A DNA stretch of 64,000 nucleotides from Lysinibacillus parviboronicapiens (GTDB taxonomy: Bacteria > Bacillota > Bacilli > Bacillales_A > Planococcaceae), in NCBI RefSeq assembly GCF_003049575.1, contig NZ_PYWI01000007.1:94325-158324 (forward strand). The letters run 5' to 3'. The position numbers and the translations under genes are program-made. Positions 52,477-61,450 of this stretch are shown piece after piece (the first letter of the stretch is position 1; each line of letters opens with the position of its first letter). A model generated the notes under the pieces. It saw only the letters and a program-made list of their open reading frames with translations. It was not told the origin of the DNA and did not search any database.

Positions 52477-52650
52477 TTATTTTTTGTATTCATACCAAAA
52501 TCTGTTGCTCGATATTCATTACCATCTTCATCTATAATTCTCATATTTTCATTATCATATATACCATCCATCGAAAATGTTAGATTTAATGATGTTGGAT
52601 TTATTTTATTAATTAGAACTAATAACAACTTCAATTTATACTTTTAAATA

Positions 52651-52905
52651 AAAGGGTCTTTGGATTCACATTTCAGGAGTATCGAGCGCTAACAAAGGAA
52701 TCTTTTTAAATACATAAAACCCATGCTATCTTCATAACTTTTCTTTCATTGAAATATCCAAAAAGGCTTAGGAATATCTCCTAAGCCTTTCAAAATTAAT
52801 TATAGGGGTTAAGCTTTTCGAAACCTTATTCTGCAATACAAAAAAGAATCTTTGTTTCATACTTTCGGAGTGCCAAACACCAACAAAAGAATCTTTTAAA
52901 AAAAC
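52651..52905. repeat. Two diverged direct repeats of about 60 bp with a hairpin between
   Basis: Copies start at 52651 (AAAGGGTCTTTGGATTCACA) and 52843 (AAAGAATCTTTGTTTCATAC), 192 bp apart, roughly 70% alike. Between them is a perfect 12-bp hairpin AAAGGCTTAGGA/TCCTAAGCCTTT at 52762-52790, followed by TTTTT on the minus strand. The rest of 52635-53104 is AT-rich with a second partial hairpin near 52963-53000 (CGAGGGACAG/TGCCCCTCG). Confidence 0.5.
52758..52790 (-). terminator. Possible terminator downstream of the LCP gene
   Basis: Perfect 12-bp stem with a 5-nt loop; T4-T5 on the minus strand. It is 315 nt beyond the LCP stop, so its link to that gene is uncertain. Confidence 0.55.
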
Positions 52906-53104
52906 ATTAATAACTCTTGTTTAGGTCTTTACATTTTATTTCCGTTGTCTACTTGACGAGGGACAGTTCATTTTTTTGTGCCCCTCGTTTTATCCCTAAT
53001 TTGGCATTAAGAGGATTTACATGTAAAGGACATTTTATTAAACTATTAAACTTTCAACGAGAAGCTTATTATGTGGTGAAAAGTTCGTATAGTGTCTTAT
53101 CGTA

Positions 53105-54055
53105 TTATGTCTGCTGCGTTCTGTCTGCAGGACCCTCTATTGGTAAATTCAATTGCTTGCGAAGCTCGTTTGATAATTTCATTCTTGTTTCTTCGCTCAC
53201 AATATAATACCACAGATTATCAATCTTACCTCCTTCACCAGTAATCTCCATTTGTTTTATATTCTTGACGCCATTTTTATGAGAGCGTTGAATATCAATC
53301 ATTTGATCAAATGTTAAGTTCGTTTGAACATTTTTTTCTAGAGCCTTTAATACCTTTTTATAGTTAACTAATGAATTTAATCGAGAGCCTTCATTAATGA
53401 TTTGGTCAATAACCTCACGTTGCCTCTGCTGTCGACCAAAATCACCACGAGGATCCTCTTTTCTCATCCGAACATATTTAAGGGCTACCTCCCCATTAAT
53501 ATGTTGTTTTCCTTCTGGTATATGAATCCCTTCAAGGGTAAATGCAAATGGATTATTTACTGTAACACCACCAACTGCATCTACAATATCCTTAAACCCG
53601 TCCATATTCACTTTGACGTAATAATCGATTGGAATGTTTAAAAACCGTTCTATCGTTTGGGCAGTTTCTCCAACTCCGCCATATGCATATGCGGCATTGA
53701 TTTTATCATAGGTATTCTTAGATGAAATGAACGCTCTCGTATCGCGAGGTATACTCATCATCGTCGACGTTTCTGTTTCTGGATTAACAGTTATAACAAT
53801 CATTGTATCTGAGCGTCCAATATCACCAGGTCGTTCATCTACACCTAGCAAAAGGATTGAAATTGGATCTTGCGAAACAGAAGGTAAAAGCTGCTTTGAA
53901 TCAATATCAAGTGGTTTATACATATTGTTTACTGATTTTGAAACCGTACGAAAAATAGTGAAACCAAGGATACTGCCGATTACTAGTAATAAAATCACTC
54001 CAAACAATAGAGCCCTCTTCCATTTAATTTTTTTCTTTTTACTTAATTTCTCCAT
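53105..54055 (-). CDS. LytR-CpsA-Psr (LCP) family protein
   Basis: 316 residues from ATG 54055. A basic start (KKKKIKWKR), one membrane helix (about 15-35), then the LCP fold: DERPGDIGRSDTMIVITVN, SIPRDTRAFI with the conserved Arg, YAYGGVGETAQTIE, DAVGGVTVNNPF, ALKYVRMRKEDPRGDFGR QQRQREVI (given in parts). LCP proteins transfer undecaprenyl-linked glycopolymers to peptidoglycan outside the membrane. It ends a run of cell-envelope genes. The ribosome site is weak (GTGGGA). Confidence 0.92.
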   Translation of the reverse strand: MEKLSKKKKIKWKRALLFGVILLLVIGSILGFTIFRTVSKSVNNMYKPLDIDSKQLLPSVSQDPISILLLGVDERPGDIGRSDTMIVITVNPETETSTMMSIPRDTRAFISSKNTYDKINAAYAYGGVGETAQTIERFLNIPIDYYVKVNMDGFKDIVDAVGGVTVNNPFAFTLEGIHIPEGKQHINGEVALKYVRMRKEDPRGDFGRQQRQREVIDQIINEGSRLNSLVNYKKVLKALEKNVQTNLTFDQMIDIQRSHKNGVKNIKQMEITGEGGKIDNLWYYIVSEETRMKLSNELRKQLNLPIEGPADRTQQT

Positions 54056-54125
54056 ATGCAATCCCACTTTCTTATCAAGAATAACTGAGTGAATGCATTA
54101 ATTTGGACACTTTCATTCAAGATAA

Positions 54126-54637
54126 AATTATTTATCATTGGCTCGTCCCTTTTACAGCTTCAGCAATAATCGAGGCGTAATACTTAGCGCCTTTCGGTTG
54201 CAGATGCACGCCATCTTGTGTGAAATAATCGTCTTTGCCTTCACTAGCTGAATACCAATCTACTACAGTTGTATTGCTAAAATCTTCAGCTACCTCTTCT
54301 ATACTCTTATTAACTGTATCCTGCCATTCTTTAGGAACACGAGTATTTACTAGAAAAATTTGCTCAACGTCGCTAAGTGAATACAACAAATTACGCAACT
54401 TTTCCTTATTGAATGGCCCATTGGTTCCTAGCTCAATGATGATTTGATCACCCAGTTTTCCCTGTACTTTTAGTTCATCAATTACTTCCTGCGCATGTGT
54501 CATCTGACGGCCTACCTTTCCGTCGATGACTATGCCTGGGAGTATGTTCTCCAGATAAGAGGCCACGCCCAGAATGACTGAATCTCCAATCGCGGTAATC
54601 CCTTTTCCTGAACGAGCATCTTCATCCCAAGAAGATA
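54126..54637. repeat. Direct duplication, copy 1 (SGNH segment)
   Basis: 512 bp, the second copy being 54983-55494 at an offset of exactly 857 bp. The match starts just outside the stop codons (ATTATTTATCATT) and ends in GAAGATA. It spans all of the SGNH domain and is nearly identical at the nucleotide level, so the duplication is recent. Confidence 0.93.
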
Positions 54638-54806
54638 GTTGAGTCTGTTCTTTCACTATTTCTTTTTGGTCATCTGCTTCTTGTTTAAGTACTGGTTTAT
54701 CTGGATCCTCTTTAAGGTCATGCTCCTGCTGTAAATAGCAATAAACTGCAATACCAATAATGGCAAGTATTATGCTGGCTATTATCGTCTTATTCCTTTG
54801 AGTCAT
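54135..54806 (-). CDS. Membrane-anchored SGNH hydrolase, duplicate of the OatA domain
   Basis: 223 residues: an N-terminal helix (IIASIILAIIGIAVYCYL), an acidic linker, then a GDSV-type SGNH domain (AIGDSVILGVASYL with the nucleophile Ser, ELGTNGPF with the Asn, and DGVHLQPKGAKYY with the catalytic Asp and His). The last ~163 residues differ from the C-terminal domain of the neighbouring OatA-like protein at only about seven positions. It faces outside and may O-acetylate or deacetylate cell-wall sugars, either with or instead of the OatA domain. Confidence 0.88.
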   Translation of the reverse strand: MTQRNKTIIASIILAIIGIAVYCYLQQEHDLKEDPDKPVLKQEADDQKEIVKEQTQLSSWDEDARSGKGITAIGDSVILGVASYLENILPGIVIDGKVGRQMTHAQEVIDELKVQGKLGDQIIIELGTNGPFNKEKLRNLLYSLSDVEQIFLVNTRVPKEWQDTVNKSIEEVAEDFSNTTVVDWYSASEGKDDYFTQDGVHLQPKGAKYYASIIAEAVKGTSQ

Positions 54807-54982
54807 TCAGTTTCTTCCTTTCATTTATCCTGATATAGGACAATTGTAATTATGGATTGCCCTTTGTTGCTTTTAGTTTTCTTTTGTTTTCTAGAATTCT
54901 ATTTTTTTACCGCTTATACTTTCAATTTCTCTCTGAAGAGGACCTTCAGAAGACTTACGTTCTTCTTATGTTCAATCAAGAG

Positions 54983-55494
54983 AATTATTTATCATTAGCT
55001 TGTCCCTTTTACAGCTTCAGCAATAATCGAGGCGTAATACTTAGCGCCTTTCGGTTGCAGATGCACGCCATCTTGTGTGAAATAATTGTCTTTGCCTTCA
55101 CTAGCTGTATACCAATCTACTACAGTTGTATTACTAAAATCTTCAGCTACCTCTTTTATACTCTTATTAACTGTATCCTGCCATTCTTTAGGAACACGAG
55201 TATTTACTAGAAAAATTTGCTCAACGTCGCTAAGTGAATGCAACAAATTACGCAACTTTTCCTTATTGAATGGTCCATTGGTTCCTAGCTCAATGATGAT
55301 TTGATCACCCAGTTTTCCCTGTGCTTTTAGTTCATCAATTACTTCCTGCGCATGTGTCATCTGACGGCCTACCTTTCCGTCGATGACTATGCCTGGGAGT
55401 ATGTTTTCCAGATAAGAGGCCACGCCCAGAATGACTGAATCTCCAATCACGGTAATCCCTTTTCCTGAACGAGTATCTTCATCCCAAGAAGATA
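54983..55494. repeat. Direct duplication, copy 2 (inside the OatA-like gene)
   Basis: See copy 1 at 54126-54637; this copy forms the C-terminal SGNH domain of the OatA-like gene. The stop lies one codon earlier here (AGC TAA against AGC CAA TGA). Confidence 0.93.
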
Positions 55495-56773
55495 TATCTT
55501 CCTTCTCCTGTTTCATATAGTGCAATGCCTCTTCTGTCACGGAGGTTTTTCCTTCAGAATTAGTAAAGTAGCTCCTGAATGCGATTAGAAAGACGATGAG
55601 TAAGCTCGCTAGAAAAAAAATACGATTATAACGTAGACGAGTTGAGTACCTTCGTCCACTTCGGATTTGGAGCTTTGTACTAAATCCTCCACGCCTGAAC
55701 GGCTCCTCTACATATTTATAAGATAAAGCTGCAAGGATAAAGCTAGCTGCTATCTGTAGTAGGATACGCAGAACACTTGGCCCTTCCATATTTACCGCAG
55801 GACTCGATAAAATAATGACAGGAAAATGCCAAATATATAAGCTATACGACCGAACCCCTATCCAGCGTAGTGGCTTCCAACCCATGATACTACCTACTCG
55901 GCTGGCAGGATGTACCAGCACAGCAATCACTATTGCTGTAATACAAGTTAACAATACAAACCCACCACGGTAGAGCGAATCATCAAACTTATTGGTATAA
56001 ACAATCAATATGATTAATATAAACAATCCTAGCCAACCTGTAATATCCAGTGTACGGCGGGCTATTTTAGGGACCCTTTCGCTTAACTTTTGACTAGGCC
56101 ATACTATAGCTAAAGCTGCGCCAATCAAGAGGGCGAATGCGCGGGTATCAGTACCATAATAAACTCTGCTGGGATCAGTTCCTGGCTCATATATTAGAGC
56201 CATTGCAAAGGCTGATACAGCGGCACAAGCAAGAATCCAAAGTGTAAGCTTACTGCGACGAGGGACCGTTTTTAAACCGATCATAAGAACTAATGGCCAT
56301 ATGAGATAAAATTGCTCCTCAATAGCAAGTGACCAAAGATGGCCGATTGGAGAAGCAGGGCCAAAGCTCTCAAAGTAAGATACTTTATGGTATATGAGCC
56401 ACCAGTTGTTTACATAAAATAATGAAGATATATAAGCACCCTTCAGTGCTTGTAATCTGGCTGGATCAACAAATACAAGCCACAATGCCACAAATAAAAG
56501 CATACATGCCATTGCTGGTACAAGTCTTCGCACTCTTCTGATCCAGAAATTTATAAGTTGCAGTCTTTGATACTTATTCCATTCCGAAACTATATGATCT
56601 GTTATGAGATAGCCGGAGATGACGAAAAAGATTCCCACCCCAAGGAGCCCGCCTTGAGCCCACTTTATATCCAAATGATAAGCGATAACCGCAAGAACAG
56701 ATAATGCCCTTAAACCATCTAATCCTGGCATATAACGTTTACCCATATGATTTTTGTTCATGTTGCCCGTCAT
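54995..56773 (-). CDS. OatA-like acyltransferase (AT3 membrane domain plus SGNH domain)
   Basis: 592 residues. Residues about 10-370 are the acyltransferase-3 membrane domain: YMPGLDGLRALSVLAVIAYH with the catalytic His, GVGIFFVISGYLIT, SLAIEEQFYLIWP. Residues about 430-592 are the SGNH domain (VIGDSVILGV, IELGTNGPF, DGVHLQPKGA). Known OatA proteins move acetyl groups across the membrane and put them on peptidoglycan MurNAc, giving lysozyme resistance. AAGGA lies 10 nt upstream of the ATG. Its promoter shares a motif with the DUF418-like gene (see 56998-57053). Confidence 0.92.
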   Translation of the reverse strand: MTGNMNKNHMGKRYMPGLDGLRALSVLAVIAYHLDIKWAQGGLLGVGIFFVISGYLITDHIVSEWNKYQRLQLINFWIRRVRRLVPAMACMLLFVALWLVFVDPARLQALKGAYISSLFYVNNWWLIYHKVSYFESFGPASPIGHLWSLAIEEQFYLIWPLVLMIGLKTVPRRSKLTLWILACAAVSAFAMALIYEPGTDPSRVYYGTDTRAFALLIGAALAIVWPSQKLSERVPKIARRTLDITGWLGLFILIILIVYTNKFDDSLYRGGFVLLTCITAIVIAVLVHPASRVGSIMGWKPLRWIGVRSYSLYIWHFPVIILSSPAVNMEGPSVLRILLQIAASFILAALSYKYVEEPFRRGGFSTKLQIRSGRRYSTRLRYNRIFFLASLLIVFLIAFRSYFTNSEGKTSVTEEALHYMKQEKEDISSWDEDTRSGKGITVIGDSVILGVASYLENILPGIVIDGKVGRQMTHAQEVIDELKAQGKLGDQIIIELGTNGPFNKEKLRNLLHSLSDVEQIFLVNTRVPKEWQDTVNKSIKEVAEDFSNTTVVDWYTASEGKDNYFTQDGVHLQPKGAKYYASIIAEAVKGTS

Positions 56774-56849
56774 AGTGATTCATTCCTTACTGTGATTAGT
56801 TGTATATAGACCAGACGAAGAAAGCACCGTGGATATCACCCATTTTTAG

Positions 56850-56879
56850 GGATATTTTATATCTCAACATAAAATATCC
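56850..56879 (-). other. Hairpin in the OatA leader
   Basis: Perfect 11-bp stem GGATATTTTAT/ATAAAATATCC, 8-nt loop, in the ~217-nt untranslated leader. It has no T-tract; possibly an RNA-stability or translation element. Confidence 0.5.
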
Positions 56880-56997
56880 ACCAGTGTGGGAGGATTTTTA
56901 ATCATAAGATTGATCTAGAACTAAGTTAAATAGGTTTGAAAAATCCATCTTTTTTACTCAATTAATCCTAAACTCTTACCACCGTCTGTACTCTTCA

Positions 56998-57053
56998 AAT
57001 ATACAGTGAGGATGTCGCAGAAGTTTGACATACTTGTAAACAAAATGTCACAA
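56998..57053 (-). promoter_or_regulatory. Activator-dependent promoter motif upstream of the OatA-like gene
   Basis: The 43-bp block 57011-57053 matches 62754-62796 at 36 of 43 bases without gaps. On the minus strand it reads TTGTGACATTTTGTTTACA at one end and CGACATC at the other. The -10 TATATT (57003-56998) is 7 bp past the block, the same distance as the TATAGT near the DUF418-like gene. The hexamer at -35 is poor. This fits activator binding to direct repeats near -35. Confidence 0.8.
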
Positions 57054-57848
57054 AAAAAAGAGGAGGACAGAAACAATATAATATTTTGACTTTTCAGTTA
57101 AGACAAATGAAGTAAGCCGCATTATATACTTTTCTTTTTAATAGGAATTAAAAATACGTGGAACGAGGAGTAGAGGTTAATATACATGGAAGTAAATCAA
57201 GAAAAGAGATAAATTATCTATAGAGAATAAAAAGCAAAATGAATTTACATTTAGATGTCTTATAAATAGTTAGCTCATGTAATGGTATATCGAAGTGATA
57301 ACAATCGCCTCATTAAGAAGCTTTGTAAATCTACACAGTATCCAATAAAACCAGGAGGTATTTGGGGTATAATGCTGAGATTGCCACGTAGAACAAGATG
57401 CCGACAGTGTAATAAGGGGTTGACATTAAAATCATTTAAATACTTTAGATAAATATCTTCTTTATCCCTCAGCGACTCAAGTTTGTTTAAAAATGGAAAC
57501 CAGGAGGGTGCAGATTATATCTGCGTTTAGATAAACCTGCTCGACAACTTAAATTGCGAAGAGTTGAGCCAAATCGTTAATGAAATCACTCAAACTAAGT
57601 AGAATGGAAAGTCCAAACTGACCCGTAGAAAAATACTTTATATAAAGCATCTATCAAATCCAAATAGGAAAGAGTCAGTTGGCCAAAGGGTAAAAATGTA
57701 ATAATTTATCGTTTCATGACTAGGATTTTACTAAGATCTAAAACAAAGCTATACAACCTTCCGCTGATTGAATATCGAAATAAGTTTTACTAGATAGTCT
57801 AGTTATGTTCGTATAAGACTCTATATCACCCAGTTATCTCCAGATGCC
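57054..57848. other. 795-nt stretch with decayed coding remnants
   Basis: No intact gene. On the plus strand near 57349-57456 a stretch reads PIKPGGIWGIMLRLPRRTRC, then RQCNKGLTLKSFKYFR and a stop, and near 57493-57580 another reads KWKPGGCRLYLRLDKPARQL, then KLRRVEPNR and a stop. Both look like protein, one Cys-rich, with no starts. They suggest a lost insertion or gene. The left part is AT-rich spacer. Confidence 0.4.
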
Positions 57849-58976
57849 CTATTGAAATGTGATTATATAAGACTGAACATCTGGATGACCTGTTCCCACC
57901 GGTGCACTTTTCCGACCATAAATGAGAAGACTATTATTATCTGGACTCCAGTGAATTTGCTCTGGTATGATGCCATGGTATATAGATTCTTCGTTCAGGA
58001 CATTTTTGCCTTGAAACTTCCCTGCAAAGATAGTGTCTTTTTCGTACACCGAGTAAGCAATATTCTTCCTATCCTGGGAGAATTCGAAGCTATCTACTTT
58101 CTCTAGTAAAACGGTAAGCTCACCGTTTCGACTGTCGTATTCGTACAGCGTTCCATCCGTTCCAAGGAACACAAACTGATCATTGTTAAGCCAAGCATTC
58201 TGTTCGCTGCCAATCTGATGTTCATACTGAATGTTAATATCACTATCATTGATCGTCCCCATGACAATACTGTTGTACCGACCAGACTTATTAAACCGAA
58301 ACATAGTAAGTAATAAGCTTCTACCATCATCAGATATGTTAACCCCCATAAGTGAATTTTCCGTACCAAAATTCTTAAGCCAATATGTTTTAAGAGTTCC
58401 GGAGTCTGTATCGTATATCCCGACATTGGCTTGTCCTCCTTTAGTTGCATCTATAATGAGATAGCAAATATACCTACTATTGTTTGACCATGAACTATCT
58501 TGCAGATACAGCTGCTGACTGGAGCTAAAGCTCGCCACTTCTATTTCTTTTCCGTCTGGTAACGAGATGAGTTTTAGTGAAGTCCCCTGTGCCGAGTTGG
58601 TAATTCCAAAGATATTTTCGCCGTCCGGTGATAGCTCCTGGAAGGTCATGTTAACATCAATCCTTTGAATCATTTCGGGCTTTTCATAGGGTTTATTAAG
58701 GCGCTGAAGGTTCAGCATTGTACTATCAGTTTTGTTATTCTTTCCAAACAAACCAATCACGGATTCCGGGGCAGACCATCCAAGCAATTGAAACGACTCC
58801 GGGAGAGGATATATCGTTTTAACCTGAAATTGCTGGCTACCTTGATCATCGGAATATTCCTCTTTCTTGCTAGGTATAATAATCGTTTCTGATCTGGATC
58901 CTAAAGTGCATCCAGATATAACGATAATGAGGAACAGTAGTGTCCCGAACCATGACATAAACCGTTTATTCTTCAC
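57849..58976 (-). CDS. Lipoprotein with a TolB/WD40-like beta-propeller
   Basis: 375 residues. The lipobox is VISGCTLG (Cys about 23). The rest is a run of beta-strand repeats with SPDGENIFGI-, SWSNNSRYICYL- and WSPDNNSLLIYG-type sequences, typical of TolB-like propellers that sense ligands or peptides. The ATG overlaps the sensor kinase stop (ATGA), so it is coupled to the two-component system. It may be the signal receptor or a modulator of the kinase, held on the outside of the membrane. Confidence 0.82.
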   Translation of the reverse strand: MKNKRFMSWFGTLLFLIIVISGCTLGSRSETIIIPSKKEEYSDDQGSQQFQVKTIYPLPESFQLLGWSAPESVIGLFGKNNKTDSTMLNLQRLNKPYEKPEMIQRIDVNMTFQELSPDGENIFGITNSAQGTSLKLISLPDGKEIEVASFSSSQQLYLQDSSWSNNSRYICYLIIDATKGGQANVGIYDTDSGTLKTYWLKNFGTENSLMGVNISDDGRSLLLTMFRFNKSGRYNSIVMGTINDSDINIQYEHQIGSEQNAWLNNDQFVFLGTDGTLYEYDSRNGELTVLLEKVDSFEFSQDRKNIAYSVYEKDTIFAGKFQGKNVLNEESIYHGIIPEQIHWSPDNNSLLIYGRKSAPVGTGHPDVQSYIITFQ

Positions 58977-60430
58977 GATGATTTCTCCTCCTTCAAGTAA
59001 GGAATTTTCACAAGAACAATCGTATGATAATTTTCATTATCAATATTGATAGTCCCTCCGTGATCTTCAACTATTGATTTGGCAATACTAAGTCCCAAAC
59101 CGACACTCCCTTTTTCCTTTTCTATCAGATTCGCCGAATAAAAGGGCTTAAAAAGATTAGAGAGCTGCTCGGACGGAATTGGTTCACTTGGATTGTCAAA
59201 AATAAAGCTTATCTCGTCATCAACAAGCTCTGACTTTACTAATATTTCTGAATGAGGCGTGCTATATTTGATCGCATTGTCAAGTAGATTAATAAAGAGC
59301 TGTCTCAGTCTGTCAGCTTGACCGTACACGAGTAAATTTTCTTGTATCTTGCAGTCAATACTTTTCCTATAGCGCTTTGCCCGAAACGACATTGAATCAC
59401 AAACGTCTTGCAAAATTTTCTCTGCGTCAATCCTTTCGTATTCATTTCCCCTGTCAGTTCTGCCAGAAACCTCTAGCAGTTTCAACACCATCTTGTGCAG
59501 TCGTCTGCTTTCTTCAACAATGTGATTCATTCCTTTATCAAAAAACTTGCGATCTGCTTCCCCATTTTCCCTTATCATTTCAGCATAACCTAAAATAGAG
59601 GTAAGAGGTGTCTTAAGTTCATGTGTGACATTGTCAAAGAATCGTTTTTCCTGTTCGTTGAGCTCTCTAAGCCGGTCACGTTCCCTTTCGATCGTTAAAA
59701 TCTGGCTGCTAATCCGGTTTATCATATCATTGAAATTGACAGCCAACCTACCTATTTCATCATTACGCTTAAAATGAATTTGGACATTTAAATTACCGTT
59801 CTTCACCTCTGTAGAAGCCCGAGTCAGATTCACGATTGGAATTGTGATATGTCTGGAGAGAATATAGGAAAATAGGAATGCTGCAGCAAAGATCGCAAGT
59901 GCGATGTATAAAATGGTATCCAAAATCTGTTCACTTTGTTCATAGAGCAGGGTAAAATCTTTTGAAAAACGTAAAATGCCAACTTTCGTACCTTCAATGA
60001 CTACTGGGTAAGAGAAGAAGACAGTTACTTTGTTACGGTGGTAGGTAATATTATATGCAGTCTTTCCTCCAATCGCCTGTTTAAGATCGTCATCGCCCCC
60101 CTTAGAGAATACCGATTTATCAGATGAAGACAACAAAACGCCATCCACTGTATAAGCACTGACTTCGCTTCCGTTGGCATGATTTAAATCATTAACCATT
60201 TCCATTGCCATTTGACCAAAATAAAGTTTATTATTTGTAAAATGATTAATTAAAAATGCCTGGCGCACATACACATTGCTGTTGTTTTTAAGTCCTACTA
60301 AATCCGAAGTTACGATGTTCTGATTGTTTGTCCAGATAATCTCTTTTACCGTTTGATTAAGCATGAGGAAAGAGAAGAGGAAGATGATAAAAAAACCGAT
60401 GATAAATTTAGCTCTTAGAGTCCTAATCAT
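58973..60430 (-). CDS. Membrane sensor histidine kinase
   Basis: 485 residues. A membrane helix (about 9-29), an extracytoplasmic domain of about 130 residues, a second helix (about 170-192), HAMP (RHITIPIVNLTRASTEVKNG), the phospho-acceptor His in FFDNVTHELKTPLTSILGY, N box NLLDNAIKYS and G2 box GSVGLGLSIAKSIV. The G1 box reads FIFDNPSEPIP, which is altered from DxGxG. It faces the response regulator upstream and the lipoprotein downstream. The signal is unknown. Confidence 0.93.
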   Translation of the reverse strand: MIRTLRAKFIIGFFIIFLFSFLMLNQTVKEIIWTNNQNIVTSDLVGLKNNSNVYVRQAFLINHFTNNKLYFGQMAMEMVNDLNHANGSEVSAYTVDGVLLSSSDKSVFSKGGDDDLKQAIGGKTAYNITYHRNKVTVFFSYPVVIEGTKVGILRFSKDFTLLYEQSEQILDTILYIALAIFAAAFLFSYILSRHITIPIVNLTRASTEVKNGNLNVQIHFKRNDEIGRLAVNFNDMINRISSQILTIERERDRLRELNEQEKRFFDNVTHELKTPLTSILGYAEMIRENGEADRKFFDKGMNHIVEESRRLHKMVLKLLEVSGRTDRGNEYERIDAEKILQDVCDSMSFRAKRYRKSIDCKIQENLLVYGQADRLRQLFINLLDNAIKYSTPHSEILVKSELVDDEISFIFDNPSEPIPSEQLSNLFKPFYSANLIEKEKGSVGLGLSIAKSIVEDHGGTINIDNENYHTIVLVKIPYLKEEKSS

Positions 60431-60432
60431 GT

Positions 60433-61131
60433 CTATTCCACCTGTTTCTCGAATTTGTACCCAATCCCAAACACGGTTGTTATAAAGTCGCCAGCATCTA
60501 ACTTTTTGCGGAGCCTTTGAATATGAGTATCAACTGTTCGGGTGTCACCAATAAAATCGTAACCCCATACGTAATCAAGCAGCTCTGCACGAGTAAAAAT
60601 TTTGCCCTGGTGGCCAAACAACATTAGGAGTAGATCATATTCCTTTGGAGTTAGATCAATAGGTATGCCTTCTTTCTTTACTAGCCTTTCTTCCTGCACA
60701 ATTTCAATATTTTTAACCCGGATTACATGCTCTTCTGCAGCTTTACGGTCGCCCAGTTTAGCTTGATCCAGCCTCCGTAGAGTTGTGCGAATCCGGGCAA
60801 TAACTTCGCGTAGATCAAACGGCTTCGTAATATAATCATCCGCACCAAATTCAAGACCGAGTACTTTATCTGTGACATCTGATTTTGCCGTGATCATTAT
60901 TATAGGAATATTGTAATTTGCTGTCACTTTTTTGCAAATATCTAGTCCACTCTGGTCAGGTAACATCCAGTCGAGCAGGAGAAGATCTGGTTCGAATTGT
61001 TCCAACTCGCTCATTCCCACACTCCCGCTTTCCGCAGTACGCGTTTGAAATCCTTCATTTTTAAGCCCGTATGAAAGCAAATCAGCAATTGGTTCCTCAT
61101 CTTCAATAATGAGTATCTTCATTTTATTCAT
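60433..61131 (-). CDS. OmpR-family response regulator
   Basis: 232 residues. Receiver with acidic pair IEDEEP, phospho-acceptor Asp in LLLDWMLPDQSG, Thr/Ser in MITAKSD and Lys in DYITKPFD; then a winged helix with RAELLDYVWGYDFIGDTRTV and VDTHIQRLRKKL (parts). It binds direct-repeat DNA near promoters, and the repeated TTGTGACAT sites upstream of OatA and the DUF418-like gene are natural candidates. GGAG lies 7 nt before the ATG. It is cotranscribed with the kinase (2-nt gap) and the lipoprotein. Confidence 0.95.
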   Translation of the reverse strand: MNKMKILIIEDEEPIADLLSYGLKNEGFQTRTAESGSVGMSELEQFEPDLLLLDWMLPDQSGLDICKKVTANYNIPIIMITAKSDVTDKVLGLEFGADDYITKPFDLREVIARIRTTLRRLDQAKLGDRKAAEEHVIRVKNIEIVQEERLVKKEGIPIDLTPKEYDLLLMLFGHQGKIFTRAELLDYVWGYDFIGDTRTVDTHIQRLRKKLDAGDFITTVFGIGYKFEKQVE

Positions 61132-61334
61132 AAATAATCTCCATTCCTTATTTTTTGCTTGAGGTAAAGCTAAATTTTAGTTAATGTCTCATATATAGAA
61201 ACGATTTTAGCATTACCCATGAGTAACTCACAAGTTCTGGGGACATACTCACCAACAGCTTTACCGTCATGAAGGTGTTCCCATAGACGTTAGTTTGTCA
61301 CTCTTTTTTCGGCGTTTTCCCCCGTTTAATTAAG

Positions 61335-61380
61335 AAAAAACACGAAGGAATTTGGAGGAAGAATCCAAAAGCTCTTCGTG
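61335..61380 (-). terminator. Terminator of the DUF418-like gene
   Basis: CACGAAG/CTTCGTG outer stem with an inner TTTGGA/TCCAAA stem, then TTTTTTC on the minus strand. The rest of 61132-61450 holds only the promoter region of the response regulator, not resolved. Confidence 0.88.
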
Positions 61381-61450
61381 CTGGTGTACATTATGTCTAT
61401 CTTTTACCGTCTTGATTTCCTATTTAAATTTACATTTTGGAACGCATACC

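Larger units (their letters stand above)
51494..52634 (-). pseudogene. Small gene interrupted by the ISL3-type element
   Basis: The 5' part (52634 down to 52477) reads PTSLNLTFSMDGIYDNENMR, then IIDEDGNEYRATDFGMNTKN. Removing the element and one 8-bp duplicate joins it in frame to ETIISKNFLITS and a TGA at 51494-51496, so the original was about 65 codons from a TTG at 52634. This supports insertion into an open gene. The family is not recognised; it resembles an extracytoplasmic beta domain. Confidence 0.55.

Noticed and set aside
50876..52634. A complete Tn7-like or CRISPR-associated transposon
   Set aside because: Only a TniQ fragment is present; no tnsA, tnsB, tnsC, Cas gene, CRISPR array or end repeats were found.
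52917..53207. 96-codon plus-strand frame
   Set aside because: Mostly antisense to the LCP gene end and spacer, with no credible start.
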